From Pokkaliibacter plantistimulans (GTDB taxonomy: Bacteria; Pseudomonadota; Gammaproteobacteria; Pseudomonadales; Balneatricaceae): a stretch of 64,000 nucleotides of DNA. Position numbers and translations under genes: made by a program. The stretch lies in assembly GCF_003194385.1 (NCBI RefSeq), contig NZ_LAPT01000047.1, forward strand, positions 55,638-119,637, given 5' to 3'. The stretch's first letter is position 1. The number at the start of each line of letters is the position of its first letter. The notes under the pieces were generated by a model. That model did not search any database. It was not told where the DNA came from and saw nothing but the letters and a program-made list of their open reading frames with translations. Below, piece after piece: positions 48,836-58,087 of the stretch.

Positions 48836-49087
48836 ATGAAAGTAATGCTGTTAACCTTCGTAATTCTGCTCATCATGGTGGCGGGTATGGCCATCGGTGT
48901 AATTATGGGGCGTAAGCCGCTCAAGGGGTCTTGCGGTGGCATGAGTGCTCTGGGGATGGACACTGCGTGTGATATTTGTGGTGGTAATCAGGAAATCTGC
49001 GACAGCGAACAGCAGAAAAAGAGTGCTGATAGTGCCAAAACCGCATCAAAAAGCGATTTGGCGTACAACGTGGCATCAGCCAAGTAA
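48836..49087 (+). CDS. nqrM: Na+-NQR maturation protein NqrM
   Basis: 83 residues from ATG 48836 (AGGAGG five bases upstream). An N-terminal membrane helix (residues 3-24) is followed by a Cys motif: Cys33 in KGSCGG, then Cys45 and Cys48 in ACDICGG, and Cys55. NqrM is required for Na+-NQR maturation, probably delivering iron to the NqrD/E site. In many species apbE lies between nqrF and nqrM. Here it is absent. Confidence 0.93.
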   Translation: MKVMLLTFVILLIMVAGMAIGVIMGRKPLKGSCGGMSALGMDTACDICGGNQEICDSEQQKKSADSAKTASKSDLAYNVASAK

Positions 49088-49193
49088 ACCATGGCTATGC
49101 CCAGGCTCATGGACAGCCTGTAAAAAATAAGTTCAGGGTAATGGGTTCTAACGAGCCGTGATTGCGCAGCGAAATAAGAGTTAGGGGAAGCGA

Positions 49194-50600
49194 ATGGCAG
49201 TTTATCAGTACGATGTAGTTGTAATCGGTACAGGACCAGCGGGTGAAAGTGCTGCGTTGAATGCTGCCAAGAAGGGTAAGCGGGTAGCCGTAGTGGAAAG
49301 CAGAGGCGTGGTCGGCGGAAACTGTACCCACATGGGTACCATTCCTTCCAAGGCTTTGCGTCATGCGGTTAAGCAGATCATTGAGTTCAACACCAACCCC
49401 ATGTTCCGAGACATCGGTGAACCGCGCTGGTTTTCATTTCCCCGGGTGTTGAAGCGTGCTGAACAAGTTATTGCTAAACAGGTGCAGATGCGCACCAACT
49501 TCTATGCGCGTAATCGAATAGACGTATTCTTCGGCAGTGCACGTTTTCAGGATGCCAATACCGTTCAGGTGAAAGGGAATGCAGGCAAGGGTGACGAGGT
49601 GCTGCAGGCTGATAGTTTCGTGCTGGCGACTGGCTCGCGTCCGTTCTGCCCGGATGACATCGACTTCCGCCATCCACGCATCTATAACAGTGACTCCATT
49701 CTGAAGTTAAGTCATACCCCAAGGACTATCATCATTTACGGTGCTGGGGTTATCGGTTGTGAATATGCATCGATCTTCAGTGGCCTGGGGGTAAAAGTCG
49801 ATCTTATCGATACTCGTGATCGTTTGCTGTCTTTCCTTGACTACCAAATCTCTGATGCTCTCAGCTATCACCTGCGCAACAATGGCGTAGTCATTCGCCA
49901 CAGCGAGCAGTACGCCAGCGTCAAAGGCTCGGATACCGGCGTCGTTATGACCCTTAAATCCGGTAAGAAAATCCGCGCAGATGCCTTCCTCTGGTGTAAT
50001 GGCCGTACTGGCAACACTGACGATATGGGTCTGGAAGACATCGGTCTGCAGCCGAATAGCCGCGGGCAGGTGGAGGTGGACGAGCACTATCGCACCACAG
50101 TTCCCGGAATTTATGCCGTAGGTGACGTGATCGGCTGGCCAAGTTTGGCGTCAGCTGCGTATGATCAAGGCCGCTCAGCGACGTCAGATATGCTCAACGC
50201 TCTGGACTTCCGCTATATCAATGAGGTTCCTACGGGTATCTACACCATTCCGGAAATCAGTTCTGTTGGTAAGACGGAAGAGGAGCTGACTGCGGCTAAG
50301 ATTCCTTACGAGGTTGGGCAGGCATTCTTCAAGGACACCGCGCGCGCGCAGATTACCGGTGAGCAGGTGGGTATGGTGAAGATTCTGTTCCATCGAGAGA
50401 CACTGGCCCTCTTGGGTATTCACTGCTTTGGTGACCAGGCGTCTGAGATCGTGCATATCGGTCAGGCAATTATGCGTCAGGAAGGTGAGGCAAATACGCT
50501 GGAGTATTTCGTTAATACCACTTTCAACTATCCGACCATGGCGGAAGCCTATCGGGTGGCAGCCATGAATGGTCTGAACCGTATCTTCAACATCAGCTGA
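49194..50600 (+). CDS. sthA: Si-specific NAD(P)+ transhydrogenase (soluble)
   Basis: 468 residues of the flavoprotein disulfide reductase family. The FAD loop GTGPAGESA is at residues 12-20. The region [19 protein letters not shown] has only one Cys where dithiol reductases have two, as expected for SthA. It equilibrates NADPH and NADH, which fits its place beside the NADH-oxidising Nqr operon. GGGGAAG precedes the ATG. Confidence 0.96.
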   Translation: MAVYQYDVVVIGTGPAGESAALNAAKKGKRVAVVESRGVVGGNCTHMGTIPSKALRHAVKQIIEFNTNPMFRDIGEPRWFSFPRVLKRAEQVIAKQVQMRTNFYARNRIDVFFGSARFQDANTVQVKGNAGKGDEVLQADSFVLATGSRPFCPDDIDFRHPRIYNSDSILKLSHTPRTIIIYGAGVIGCEYASIFSGLGVKVDLIDTRDRLLSFLDYQISDALSYHLRNNGVVIRHSEQYASVKGSDTGVVMTLKSGKKIRADAFLWCNGRTGNTDDMGLEDIGLQPNSRGQVEVDEHYRTTVPGIYAVGDVIGWPSLASAAYDQGRSATSDMLNALDFRYINEVPTGIYTIPEISSVGKTEEELTAAKIPYEVGQAFFKDTARAQITGEQVGMVKILFHRETLALLGIHCFGDQASEIVHIGQAIMRQEGEANTLEYFVNTTFNYPTMAEAYRVAAMNGLNRIFNIS

Positions 50601-50623
50601 TGTGCCGCGGATTGCAAGACTGA

Positions 50624-50662
50624 CTAAAGAGAAAGGAGAGCATGGCTCTCCTTTCTCTTTAG
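50624..50662 (+). terminator. Long perfect hairpin after sthA
   Basis: The arms CTAAAGAGAAAGGAGAGC and GCTCTCCTTTCTCTTTAG, 18 bp each, perfectly pair around an ATG loop, 23 bp after the stop. The T-rich 3' arm supports termination. Confidence 0.75.
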
Positions 50663-50704
50663 AGGTAACACTACCTGGATGCATCACTGAGTGCGGAGTG
50701 AATT

Positions 50705-51229
50705 ATGGACGAGCAGGAACAGCAACTTTTACAGATCTATGACCAGCAGCTGGCCTTCAGGCAGCAATGCCGTTGTTTAATGATGGCGACGCAGGATCAA
50801 CAGGGATGGCCGGAAGTCAGTTATACGCCCTACGTCGAAGATGAGGAGGGTTTTCTCTATATCTATATCAGCGAACTGGCAGCACATACACGCAACCTGC
50901 TGAATGCGAGCCCTCTGAGTGTCATGTTTATTGAGGATGAGTCTCAGGCGAAGGCAGTTCATGCGCGCGAGCGTCTCTCCTTTCGTGTTTCGGTAATCGA
51001 GGTACAGCGTGATGCGGTGCTATGGTCAGATATTCAGCAGCGACTGTCCGCTCGATTCGGTGAAGTTGCCCTCATGCTTAAAGATTTGCAGGATTTTCAC
51101 ATGTTTCAGCTGGCGCCGATTGAGGGCGTCTATGTTCGCGGCTTCGCTAAGGCCTATCGTATTTATCGCCAGGGCATTGAACATATTCGCGATATCGGGC
51201 ACCGGCCAGCATCAGCAGTGCTGCGCTAA
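50705..51229 (+). CDS. HugZ-like pyridoxamine 5'-phosphate oxidase family protein
   Basis: 174 residues with a split-barrel flavin-type fold. HugZ-like marks are MMATQDQQGWPEVSYTPY at the start of the barrel, ELAAHTRNLLNASPLSVMFI followed by EDESQAKAVHARERLSF, and the C-terminal GVYVRGFAKAYRI. HugZ proteins act in haem use and breakdown. No haem transport genes are nearby, so the substrate remains open. Confidence 0.85.
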   Translation: MDEQEQQLLQIYDQQLAFRQQCRCLMMATQDQQGWPEVSYTPYVEDEEGFLYIYISELAAHTRNLLNASPLSVMFIEDESQAKAVHARERLSFRVSVIEVQRDAVLWSDIQQRLSARFGEVALMLKDLQDFHMFQLAPIEGVYVRGFAKAYRIYRQGIEHIRDIGHRPASAVLR

Positions 51230-51277
51230 TCAAGGCTCCAGACCTCGGGCCTCAATCATCAGAAAAGAATAAATCAA

Positions 51278-52189
51278 TTAAGAACCCTGTCGCTGCTTGT
51301 AGAGATAACCTCGAATGCTTGGCAAGAAAGGATGATCCTCAATCTGGGCGTCATTTCTGGGTGATCGAGTACGTTTGTTGCTAGGGGGCGCGGGAGGACA
51401 TTTGTACAAAGGAGGCAGCTCTCCCTTGGCTAAGGGAAAAAATAGCGGAAGAGCGACATTCATGGCCTTACGCAAGTCGTCTTGATCTGCCATTTTGAAC
51501 ACCAGATTGGCGCGTAGTAAAGGAGCCTGTGATTGTACTTGAGCAATAGCGGTATCGCTGTCCAGATGGCCAAGCAGATTGAGCTGCGTCTGGATATGTG
51601 GGCTGCTGGTATCAAATTGGCACAGCAGTTTATGGGCGTCTGCAGGGCTGAGTTTCTTGATGCTGCGGCCGTTGTTGTACCAACTGTAAGATACCTTGTC
51701 AGGCTTTTGGTGTAACACAGGGATGCTTCGGTAACATTGTTTCAGGTGTAAGCGCGCCAATCCGTGGTGATTTAAAAGATGAGCAATGGCTGGATGACGT
51801 TGCTCTACCGCCTGTCGGAATCCAGCCAGAGACTGGTCATTCTCTTCCATCAGTTGATTTATGGCCTGTTTGAAAGCCAGTTTCGCGTGGTTGACTTGCC
51901 TTGCTTGCTCTAATAGTGCTTCAGATGCGCCGACCAGTCCGATTAAATTGCGCGTCCGGCGCCCATCCTGGCCATCTTCATGCCAAAGATCAACTAACTG
52001 GGATTTTAAGAGTGTACGGGCAGCACTTTCATCTGCTTTCGGTGTATCAAGCCAAATCCAGATCATCTGTTGTGGGTCGTCAATTAGTTTACTGAGCGTA
52101 TGCAACTCAAGCAGCAGTTGCCTAAAAACCTGGATGCACGCAAAGGCAGGCGGGCTTAATTCGGTGCTGGTTATATCATTGACGGTCAT
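51278..52189 (-). CDS. Tus-like DNA replication terminus site-binding protein
   Basis: 303 residues, against 309 for E. coli Tus. Best matching segment: residues about 145-178, YRSIPVLHQKPDKVSYSWYN followed by NGRSIKKL. It parallels the Tus stretch YRTLTVLHDPATLRFGWAN followed by KHIIKNL. The later segment ANLVFKMADQDDLRKAMNVA, then PLFFPLAKGELPPL, parallels the second DNA-binding part of Tus. Tus binds Ter sites and stops replication forks from one side. Overall similarity is low and no clear Ter site was found in the window, so target and function are inferred. It lies between the HugZ-like gene and the lol locus, divergent from lol. Confidence 0.78.
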   Translation of the reverse strand: MTVNDITSTELSPPAFACIQVFRQLLLELHTLSKLIDDPQQMIWIWLDTPKADESAARTLLKSQLVDLWHEDGQDGRRTRNLIGLVGASEALLEQARQVNHAKLAFKQAINQLMEENDQSLAGFRQAVEQRHPAIAHLLNHHGLARLHLKQCYRSIPVLHQKPDKVSYSWYNNGRSIKKLSPADAHKLLCQFDTSSPHIQTQLNLLGHLDSDTAIAQVQSQAPLLRANLVFKMADQDDLRKAMNVALPLFFPLAKGELPPLYKCPPAPPSNKRTRSPRNDAQIEDHPFLPSIRGYLYKQRQGS

Positions 52190-52270
52190 GTTGTTTCTGG
52201 CTCCCAGGCCCGATTGACTTGTCTCAGGGCTTTGCCCAGACTAGCGCCTGCACTGGTGCAGGAGCAACAC

Positions 52271-53512
52271 ATGGTCAAATCTTGGGCGTCTTGGATAGGG
52301 TTGCGGTATACCCGTGCCAAGCGAAGAAATCACTTCATATCCTTCATATCAGCGGTTTCTATGTTAGGCCTCACTCTCGGGGTGATGGTGCTTATTACCG
52401 TCCTTTCCGTAATGAACGGGTTTGATCGCGAGATGCGTGAGCGGGTGCTGGGAATGGTGCCGCATGGTGAAATCCTGGGTTATCCCGTCATGCAAAACTG
52501 GCGTGATGTAGAAAAGGCGGTCATTGGTAAGCCGGGTGTGCTGGGTGTCGCTCCTTTTGTGCAGGCTGAAGGCATGCTGAATTTCGAGGGGCGGACAAAT
52601 GGGGTTTTTCTGCAGGGGATCATGCCTGAGCAGGAGCCAAAAGTATCGATAATCAAGGATCACATTATCCAGGGGAGTCTGGATGCTCTCCAGCCAGGTA
52701 GTTACGGCATTATCCTAGGCGATCTGCTGGCGCAGTTTATTGGGGCGCGAGTGGGTGACAAGGTCACGCTGATACTGCCCGAAGCAACGGCCACCATGGG
52801 CGGCGTCTTTCCGCGCATGAAGCGCTTTGAGGTTGTCGGGATTTTCTCTACCGGTGCGCAGCTGGATGCCAATCTGGCGCTGATCAATATCGAAGATGCA
52901 GCCAAAGTTAAAAAGCTGGGGGAAGGTGTTGATGGTGTTCGGGTCAAGTTTGATGATCTGTTCACGGCACCGCAGCGAATCAGGGAGATTGCCTCCACAC
53001 TGCCTGGGATGTATCGCGTCAGCGATTGGACTCGTACCCAGGGCAATCTTTTCCAGGCCATCAAGATGGAAAAAACCATCATGGGTTTGCTGCTGTCACT
53101 GGTTGTTGCCGTGGCTGCTTTCAACATCGTATCGACGCTGGTCATGGTAGTGACCGACAAAACGGCCGATATTGCCATCTTACGTACGCTGGGGGCTACG
53201 CCTGGTGACATCATGAAGATCTTTATGGTTCAGGGTTCGGTCATCGGTGTGGTAGGTACAGCATCCGGGGCCATTTTAGGTGTCATTCTCGCTTTCACCG
53301 TAACGGATCTGGTCAACTGGATTCAGCGCGTGTTCGATGTACAGTTCCTTGATCCCAATGTGTACTTCATCAGCTATTTACCATCGGATCCGCAATTACA
53401 GGATGTGGTATCGGTGTGTGCGCTGTCTTTGGCTGTGAGTTTTGTTGCCACTATTTATCCAGCCTGGCGTGCGTCCAGAACTCAGCCTGCGGAGGCATTG
53501 CGCTATGAGTAA
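52271..53512 (+). CDS. lolF: Lipoprotein-releasing ABC transporter permease, hybrid LolC/LolE (LolF-like)
   Basis: 413 residues from ATG 52271 (GGAG upstream). Four membrane segments: one near the N-terminus and three in the last 160 residues, with a large periplasmic domain between. It mixes traits of both E. coli permeases. VPHGEI, NIVSTLVMVV...DIAILRTLGA and VYFISYLPS are LolE-like. LFQAIKMEKTIMGLLLSLVV, FMVQG and the ending RTQPAEALRYE are LolC-like. Only one permease gene is present, followed by lolD. It probably works as a homodimer extracting lipoproteins from the inner membrane for LolA. Confidence 0.9.
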   Translation: MVKSWASWIGLRYTRAKRRNHFISFISAVSMLGLTLGVMVLITVLSVMNGFDREMRERVLGMVPHGEILGYPVMQNWRDVEKAVIGKPGVLGVAPFVQAEGMLNFEGRTNGVFLQGIMPEQEPKVSIIKDHIIQGSLDALQPGSYGIILGDLLAQFIGARVGDKVTLILPEATATMGGVFPRMKRFEVVGIFSTGAQLDANLALINIEDAAKVKKLGEGVDGVRVKFDDLFTAPQRIREIASTLPGMYRVSDWTRTQGNLFQAIKMEKTIMGLLLSLVVAVAAFNIVSTLVMVVTDKTADIAILRTLGATPGDIMKIFMVQGSVIGVVGTASGAILGVILAFTVTDLVNWIQRVFDVQFLDPNVYFISYLPSDPQLQDVVSVCALSLAVSFVATIYPAWRASRTQPAEALRYE

Positions 53513-54200
53513 TAATAAGGAAGTGGTGTTATCGGCTCAGGGGTTGAGCAAGAGCTATGAGGAAGGTGAGCGTAAGTTACAGATCCTGGACAATATCAAT
53601 TTCAGTATTGTGCCAGGTGAGAGTGTGGCGATTGTCGGGAGCTCTGGTTCGGGCAAGTCAACATTACTTAACCTGCTGGGTGGATTGGATATTACCGATA
53701 GCGGTAAGGTGCTGCTGAAAGGGCAATCCTTCGCGGATCTGTCGGAAGCGAATAGAGGCCGTTGGCGCAATCGTCACCTCGGCTTTGTCTATCAGTTTCA
53801 TCATCTGTTAGCAGAGTTTACTGCGCAGGAGAATGTGCAGATTCCGTTACTGATTGCCGGTGTTAAGAAATCAGAGGCGCTGCAACGGGCCTCCGCCATG
53901 TTAGCTCGGGTGGGATTGGCGAAGCGGGAGTCTCACAAGCCATCTGAGTTATCAGGAGGAGAACGTCAGCGAGTAGCGATTGCACGTGCGTTAGTGACGC
54001 AACCAGCCTGTGTATTGATGGATGAGCCGACAGGTAACCTTGATCGGCATACTGCAGAGAGTGTTCAGGAGCTGATTTTTGAGCTTAACAGAACCCTGGC
54101 CACGGCTTTTGTGATTGTTACTCACGACTTGTCATTAGCTGACAAGCTGCACCGCCAGTACAACCTGATTGATGGACATCTCACTGAGCGTATGGCTTAA
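53505..54200 (+). CDS. lolD: Lipoprotein-releasing ABC transporter ATP-binding protein
   Basis: 231 residues from ATG 53505, overlapping the permease by eight bases, with GGAGG nine bases upstream. ABC motifs: Walker A GSSGSGKST, the LolD-type FVYQFHHLLAEFTAQENV containing the Q-loop, signature LSGGERQRVA, Walker B CVLMDEPTGNLD. It powers lipoprotein release with the permease. A lolE gene does not follow. Confidence 0.96.
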   Translation: MSNNKEVVLSAQGLSKSYEEGERKLQILDNINFSIVPGESVAIVGSSGSGKSTLLNLLGGLDITDSGKVLLKGQSFADLSEANRGRWRNRHLGFVYQFHHLLAEFTAQENVQIPLLIAGVKKSEALQRASAMLARVGLAKRESHKPSELSGGERQRVAIARALVTQPACVLMDEPTGNLDRHTAESVQELIFELNRTLATAFVIVTHDLSLADKLHRQYNLIDGHLTERMA

Positions 54201-54219
54201 CTGCAACAGTAACCATATG

Positions 54220-54258
54220 CCTGTTCTGCCATGTTGGTGAGCAATGTGGCAGAGCAGG
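54220..54258. terminator. Hairpin between convergent lolD and DUF2062 genes
   Basis: The arms CCTGTTCTGCCA and TGGCAGAGCAGG pair with one mismatch around a loop of about 15 bases, 20 bp after lolD. There is no T-run. It is a possible bidirectional terminator. Confidence 0.45.
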
Positions 54259-54382
54259 GTGCGAGCAATAAGGTGTCACGTTGAAGGGCGGGCGCCAGGT
54301 TGAGGTGTTCCCCAATGCCATCCTTTCACAGTCCTATCCATCTGATTGCACAGCCCTGTTGAACCCGTTGGATTCAGTATTA

Positions 54383-54925
54383 TCAGGATCTGTGCTGTTG
54401 CTCCCGAGCTGTCTTGCGTTTGGCTATGCGTGCGGCCCAGTTTCGACGCACTGACCACTGCCAGAAGCCCTGCATCAGCAGATAAGATAAACAGCCGAAG
54501 ACGATACCGCAGGTCAAGGAGCCAGCAAGCAAGGGTTCCCAGATATTCTTCAGGCTTGAGCCCAGTCCTGAAGTCAGTGCGCTAAAGGAAAAGTGCACTG
54601 GCTCCATATTGAGCATCCAGGCACCAATGCGATAACAGAAGTAGAAGACAGGAGGCATGGTAACGGGGTTGGTCAGCCACACCAGTGCCACACTCAGTGG
54701 CATGTTACTTCTGCAAAGAATAGAAAATACTGCGGCTACCACCATCTGGAATGGCATAGGCAGAAAGGCACAGAAAATACCCACGAAGCATGCTCTGGAC
54801 ACTGATCCTCGGGTCAAATGCCAGATATTGGGGCCATCAAGCAGTTCACCGAGCCAGCGCAGGGAACGATGCTTCTTTAGCTCTGCAGGTTGGGGTATAA
54901 AGCGTTTCAGTAATTTACGAGGCAT
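54383..54925 (-). CDS. DUF2062 domain-containing membrane protein
   Basis: 180 residues. The DUF2062 core starts with WHLTRGSVSRACFVGIFCAF and continues with MPFQMVVAAVFSILCRSNMP and WLTNPVTMPPVFYFCYRIGA; two to three membrane segments are visible, plus a basic C-terminal tail. Its function is unknown. It lies between lolD and comEC in the same place as in related gammaproteobacteria. Confidence 0.86.
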   Translation of the reverse strand: MPRKLLKRFIPQPAELKKHRSLRWLGELLDGPNIWHLTRGSVSRACFVGIFCAFLPMPFQMVVAAVFSILCRSNMPLSVALVWLTNPVTMPPVFYFCYRIGAWMLNMEPVHFSFSALTSGLGSSLKNIWEPLLAGSLTCGIVFGCLSYLLMQGFWQWSVRRNWAARIAKRKTAREQQHRS

Positions 54926-55000
54926 GGACTGTTTCGCTGAAGGGCAGGCTCAAGCGGCGCTATTATGCGCCTTACAGGAAGAAATGCCAATTATACATGG

Positions 55001-57388
55001 ATGAGTGACAGGCAGATGACTGGCTGGATGGCGTTGGGTTTTGTTGCTGGCGCGGTAGGGGTTTATGCCTTGCCGATGTTGCCTTCGTTAATATGGCTAA
55101 TAGCGCTGTTGTCAGTCACGCTGATGCTGGCCTTCATTTCCAGGCTGTACCTCGCTCGTCAACTCAACGCTTTCAAGGTACTGCTGGTTTTCTCTGCTGT
55201 CAGTACGGGAGCATTATGGACGAGCTATTACTGGCAGGTGTGCCACCCATTTCCCGATCCTCGGTTGTACGAACAGCGTTTAGACTTGCAAGTGGTGGTG
55301 CTGGATTTACCAGAGTCATCGAGCTATGGCCAGCGAGTCTGGGCAAAGGTGGTCGTTGCATCACTTTCCCGTCCTGCAGTCCTCGCTTCTCAGGATCACT
55401 CTTCTCCTGATCTGTCTGCTGAACTATCTGCGCTAACCTCCAGTCGTGCGCTTCTATATTTACCTTCCGAGTTGTCATCACCCGTTGCAGCAGGGCAAAC
55501 ATGGTTACTGCATCAAGTAAAAATCAAGCCACTGCACGGCAATGCCAGCCCGGGCGTCTTTGATTTTGAGCGCTGGGCCTATGCCCATGGATTGAGCTTC
55601 ACCGGCACTACTCGTGACAAGGGCAGGCTGTTAGGTCAGGAAGCGGGTTGGCAGGCATGGCGTAATGAATTTGCCGAGCATTGGCGAGCAATGCTACCGG
55701 ATACAAGTGGCAGTGCCATCATTCGAGCCTTGCTGATGGCTGACCGGAGAGGCCTGAGTGACGATGACTGGTCCTTGCTGCAGCAAACGGGACTGGCGCA
55801 TCTGGTAGCCGTCAGTGGATTGCATATCGGATTGGCTTTTCTACTGGGTGGATTGCTGGGGCAGGGAGTGGGCCGGTCGTTACAACGGTTGGGGTTGCTC
55901 TATAGTCGATGGCCGCTGGTCTACATGACGGGGCTTGCAGTGGCGGCAGCTTATGCCACGTTGGCTGGATGGGGGCTTCCGGCTCAGCGTGCATTCTTTA
56001 TGCTGGTTGTCTGGGTGTGCGGCGGCTGGCGTGCCATACCTGTATCGGGCTGGTTGCGACTGTTGTATGCCCTGACGGGGATCATACTGTTGTGGCCGGG
56101 TGCGCCCATGGGAGCTGACTTTTGGTTGTCGTCCATCGCGGTAGCAACCTTGCTCTGGTTGCTGCAGCCGGTTCGGCCACAGCACAAGTTCTGGCAACAG
56201 TGGCTGGGAGTGCAGCTGGCGCTCAGTTTCCTCATGTTGCCCATGGTAATGGCGAACTTTGCCATTTTGAGTTTTGCCTCACCCTTGCTGAATCTGTTAA
56301 TCGTCCCTGTCGTCAGCGCGTTGCTGGTTCCGCCGCTGTTATTGTTGGCTGTTGCTAGTCTGGCTTCTTTGCATTGGGTAGAGAAAGCAGCTGGTTATCT
56401 GAGTGATGTGCTAACGACGCTCTGGCTGTTACTTAAAAATCTCTTCGATGCATATCCGCTTTATCTGCCCTGGCATCTTGGTGACGTATCCATGCTTGGG
56501 CCAGGAGTTGCCATGGTTGCCAGCATCTGGTTGCTGGGAGCCAAAGCTTTGCCGGGGAAACGTTGGGTCTGGTTGGCATGGTTGCCCTTGGTCTTCCCTC
56601 AGTATGAGCAGTTGGGAGAGGGGGAGTGGCGTTTAGTGGCGCTGGATGTTGGACAGGGTACTGCTGTTGTCCTTCAAACAAAGCATCACACCTTACTGTA
56701 TGATACTGGCCCTGCGTATGGCGACTTCGTGGTTGCACCGCGCGTTATAGAGCCCTATTTGCAAGGTGCCGGACTTGAGCCTGACAGGATATTAGTGAGT
56801 CATGATGATCGTGATCACAGTGGTGGTGCGGTCTATCTTCACGCTTTATATCCTGCCGCGCAGTGGACTGTCGGTCAGTTACAGTCCGTCGACTGGCAGG
56901 CTGAGCAATGTGTTGATAAGACCTGGCAGTGGGATGGCGTAACCTTTCGCCAGTTGCAGTTACCTGTCGTAGCGCAGCGTGATGACAACAGTGCCTCCTG
57001 TGTGCTGCATGTTCAGGGCGCTTATCATTCAGCACTATTATTGGGTGATTTGGACCAGCGTGCTGAGCAAAGGCTGATGGAGCTTACCAACAATGAGCTG
57101 CAGGCCTCGTTACTGGTGGCCTCACATCATGGCAGCCGAACCGGCTCGTCTGAGTCAATGCTGGATGTGACTCGGCCTGTGGCCGCCATTTTTACCGCAG
57201 GCTACCGGAATCATTTTGGCCACCCGCATGTCGAAACCCTTCGTCGGTTTCAATCGCGCGCCATCGCAACCTATAATACCGGCGTCGATGGCAGTGTGAC
57301 TGCTGATAGCCGCGCAGATAAGCCGCTTCGCATTACAGGTTATCGAGAGACTGACGGTCGGCTTTGGTGGCAGTGGGCGCCAAGGTAA
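55001..57388 (+). CDS. comEC: DNA internalization-related competence protein ComEC/Rec2
   Basis: 795 residues from ATG 55001 (other nearby Met codons at 54965 and 55016 are possible). An N-terminal pair of membrane segments is followed by the OB-like DUF4131 region. The competence domain (residues about 230-500, starting LAHLVAVSGLHIGLAF) has many membrane segments, and a C-terminal metallo-beta-lactamase domain (LDVGQGTAVVL, SHDDRDHSGG, ASHHGSRTGSS) follows. It forms the inner-membrane channel for transforming single-stranded DNA, and the C-terminal domain may degrade the other strand. The ComEA partner is at 24427. Confidence 0.94.
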   Translation: MSDRQMTGWMALGFVAGAVGVYALPMLPSLIWLIALLSVTLMLAFISRLYLARQLNAFKVLLVFSAVSTGALWTSYYWQVCHPFPDPRLYEQRLDLQVVVLDLPESSSYGQRVWAKVVVASLSRPAVLASQDHSSPDLSAELSALTSSRALLYLPSELSSPVAAGQTWLLHQVKIKPLHGNASPGVFDFERWAYAHGLSFTGTTRDKGRLLGQEAGWQAWRNEFAEHWRAMLPDTSGSAIIRALLMADRRGLSDDDWSLLQQTGLAHLVAVSGLHIGLAFLLGGLLGQGVGRSLQRLGLLYSRWPLVYMTGLAVAAAYATLAGWGLPAQRAFFMLVVWVCGGWRAIPVSGWLRLLYALTGIILLWPGAPMGADFWLSSIAVATLLWLLQPVRPQHKFWQQWLGVQLALSFLMLPMVMANFAILSFASPLLNLLIVPVVSALLVPPLLLLAVASLASLHWVEKAAGYLSDVLTTLWLLLKNLFDAYPLYLPWHLGDVSMLGPGVAMVASIWLLGAKALPGKRWVWLAWLPLVFPQYEQLGEGEWRLVALDVGQGTAVVLQTKHHTLLYDTGPAYGDFVVAPRVIEPYLQGAGLEPDRILVSHDDRDHSGGAVYLHALYPAAQWTVGQLQSVDWQAEQCVDKTWQWDGVTFRQLQLPVVAQRDDNSASCVLHVQGAYHSALLLGDLDQRAEQRLMELTNNELQASLLVASHHGSRTGSSESMLDVTRPVAAIFTAGYRNHFGHPHVETLRRFQSRAIATYNTGVDGSVTADSRADKPLRITGYRETDGRLWWQWAPR

Positions 57389-57448
57389 CGTCAGGTATTG
57401 GGAATAATTGGTCAGAGCTGACCGCTTGATTTCAGCTGGGAGAACAAC

Positions 57449-58087
57449 GTGCTGGATTTGCTGATTGCCGGAGGGTGGACCATGGTCCCTCTGTTGTTGT
57501 GTTCGGTTGTTGCGCTGGCAATTTGCATTGAACGACTGTGGACGCTGCGGCCTTCCCGCATAGCACCGGCACATCTTCTCAGTGAAGTCTGGGATGCCAT
57601 CAGTCAACATCGGCTCGACAACGCCAGATTGCAGCAAATTCGTAAAAACAGTCCGCTGGGAGCGATTATGGCCGCTGGTTTGCTGAATGCGCGTCATGGA
57701 CGAGACATCATGAAGGAAAGCATAGAAGAGTCGGCCAGTCAGGTAATCCACGAGCTGGAGCGATACCTGAGTACCCTCGGCAGTATTGCCGCTATATCAC
57801 CATTGTTAGGCCTGCTTGGCACCGTGTTGGGGATGATCAAAGTCTTTACCGAAATTTCCCATGCGGGAACGGGAAATACGGCCCTGCTGGCAGGAGGTAT
57901 CTCTGAGGCTTTGCTGACTACCGTAACCGGCTTGGTCATTGCCATACCAGCAGTGTTTTTACATCGCATGCTGCAACGCCGTGTCGATACCTTGGTCGTC
58001 GATATGGAAGCTCAGGCAATCAAGCTCGTAGAAATGCTGCACGGTGATCGTGAGCACGAGCAAGCTACGGAGCCTGCCAACGTATGA
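57449..58087 (+). CDS. exbB: MotA/TolQ/ExbB proton channel family protein
   Basis: 212 residues, starting at GTG 57449 after GGGAG. Three membrane segments: residues about 10-28, about 110-130 (SIAAISPLLGLLGTVLGMIK) and about 150-175 (ISEALLTTVTGLVIAIPAVF). With ExbD it uses the proton motive force to energise outer-membrane processes, usually via TonB. No tonB is next to it. It is coupled to exbD by a four-base overlap. Confidence 0.92.
   Translation: MLDLLIAGGWTMVPLLLCSVVALAICIERLWTLRPSRIAPAHLLSEVWDAISQHRLDNARLQQIRKNSPLGAIMAAGLLNARHGRDIMKESIEESASQVIHELERYLSTLGSIAAISPLLGLLGTVLGMIKVFTEISHAGTGNTALLAGGISEALLTTVTGLVIAIPAVFLHRMLQRRVDTLVVDMEAQAIKLVEMLHGDREHEQATEPANV

Noticed and set aside
54201..54382. 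Remnant of a lolE gene after lolD
   Set aside because: The 182 bp contain no residual coding similarity; only a hairpin was found.
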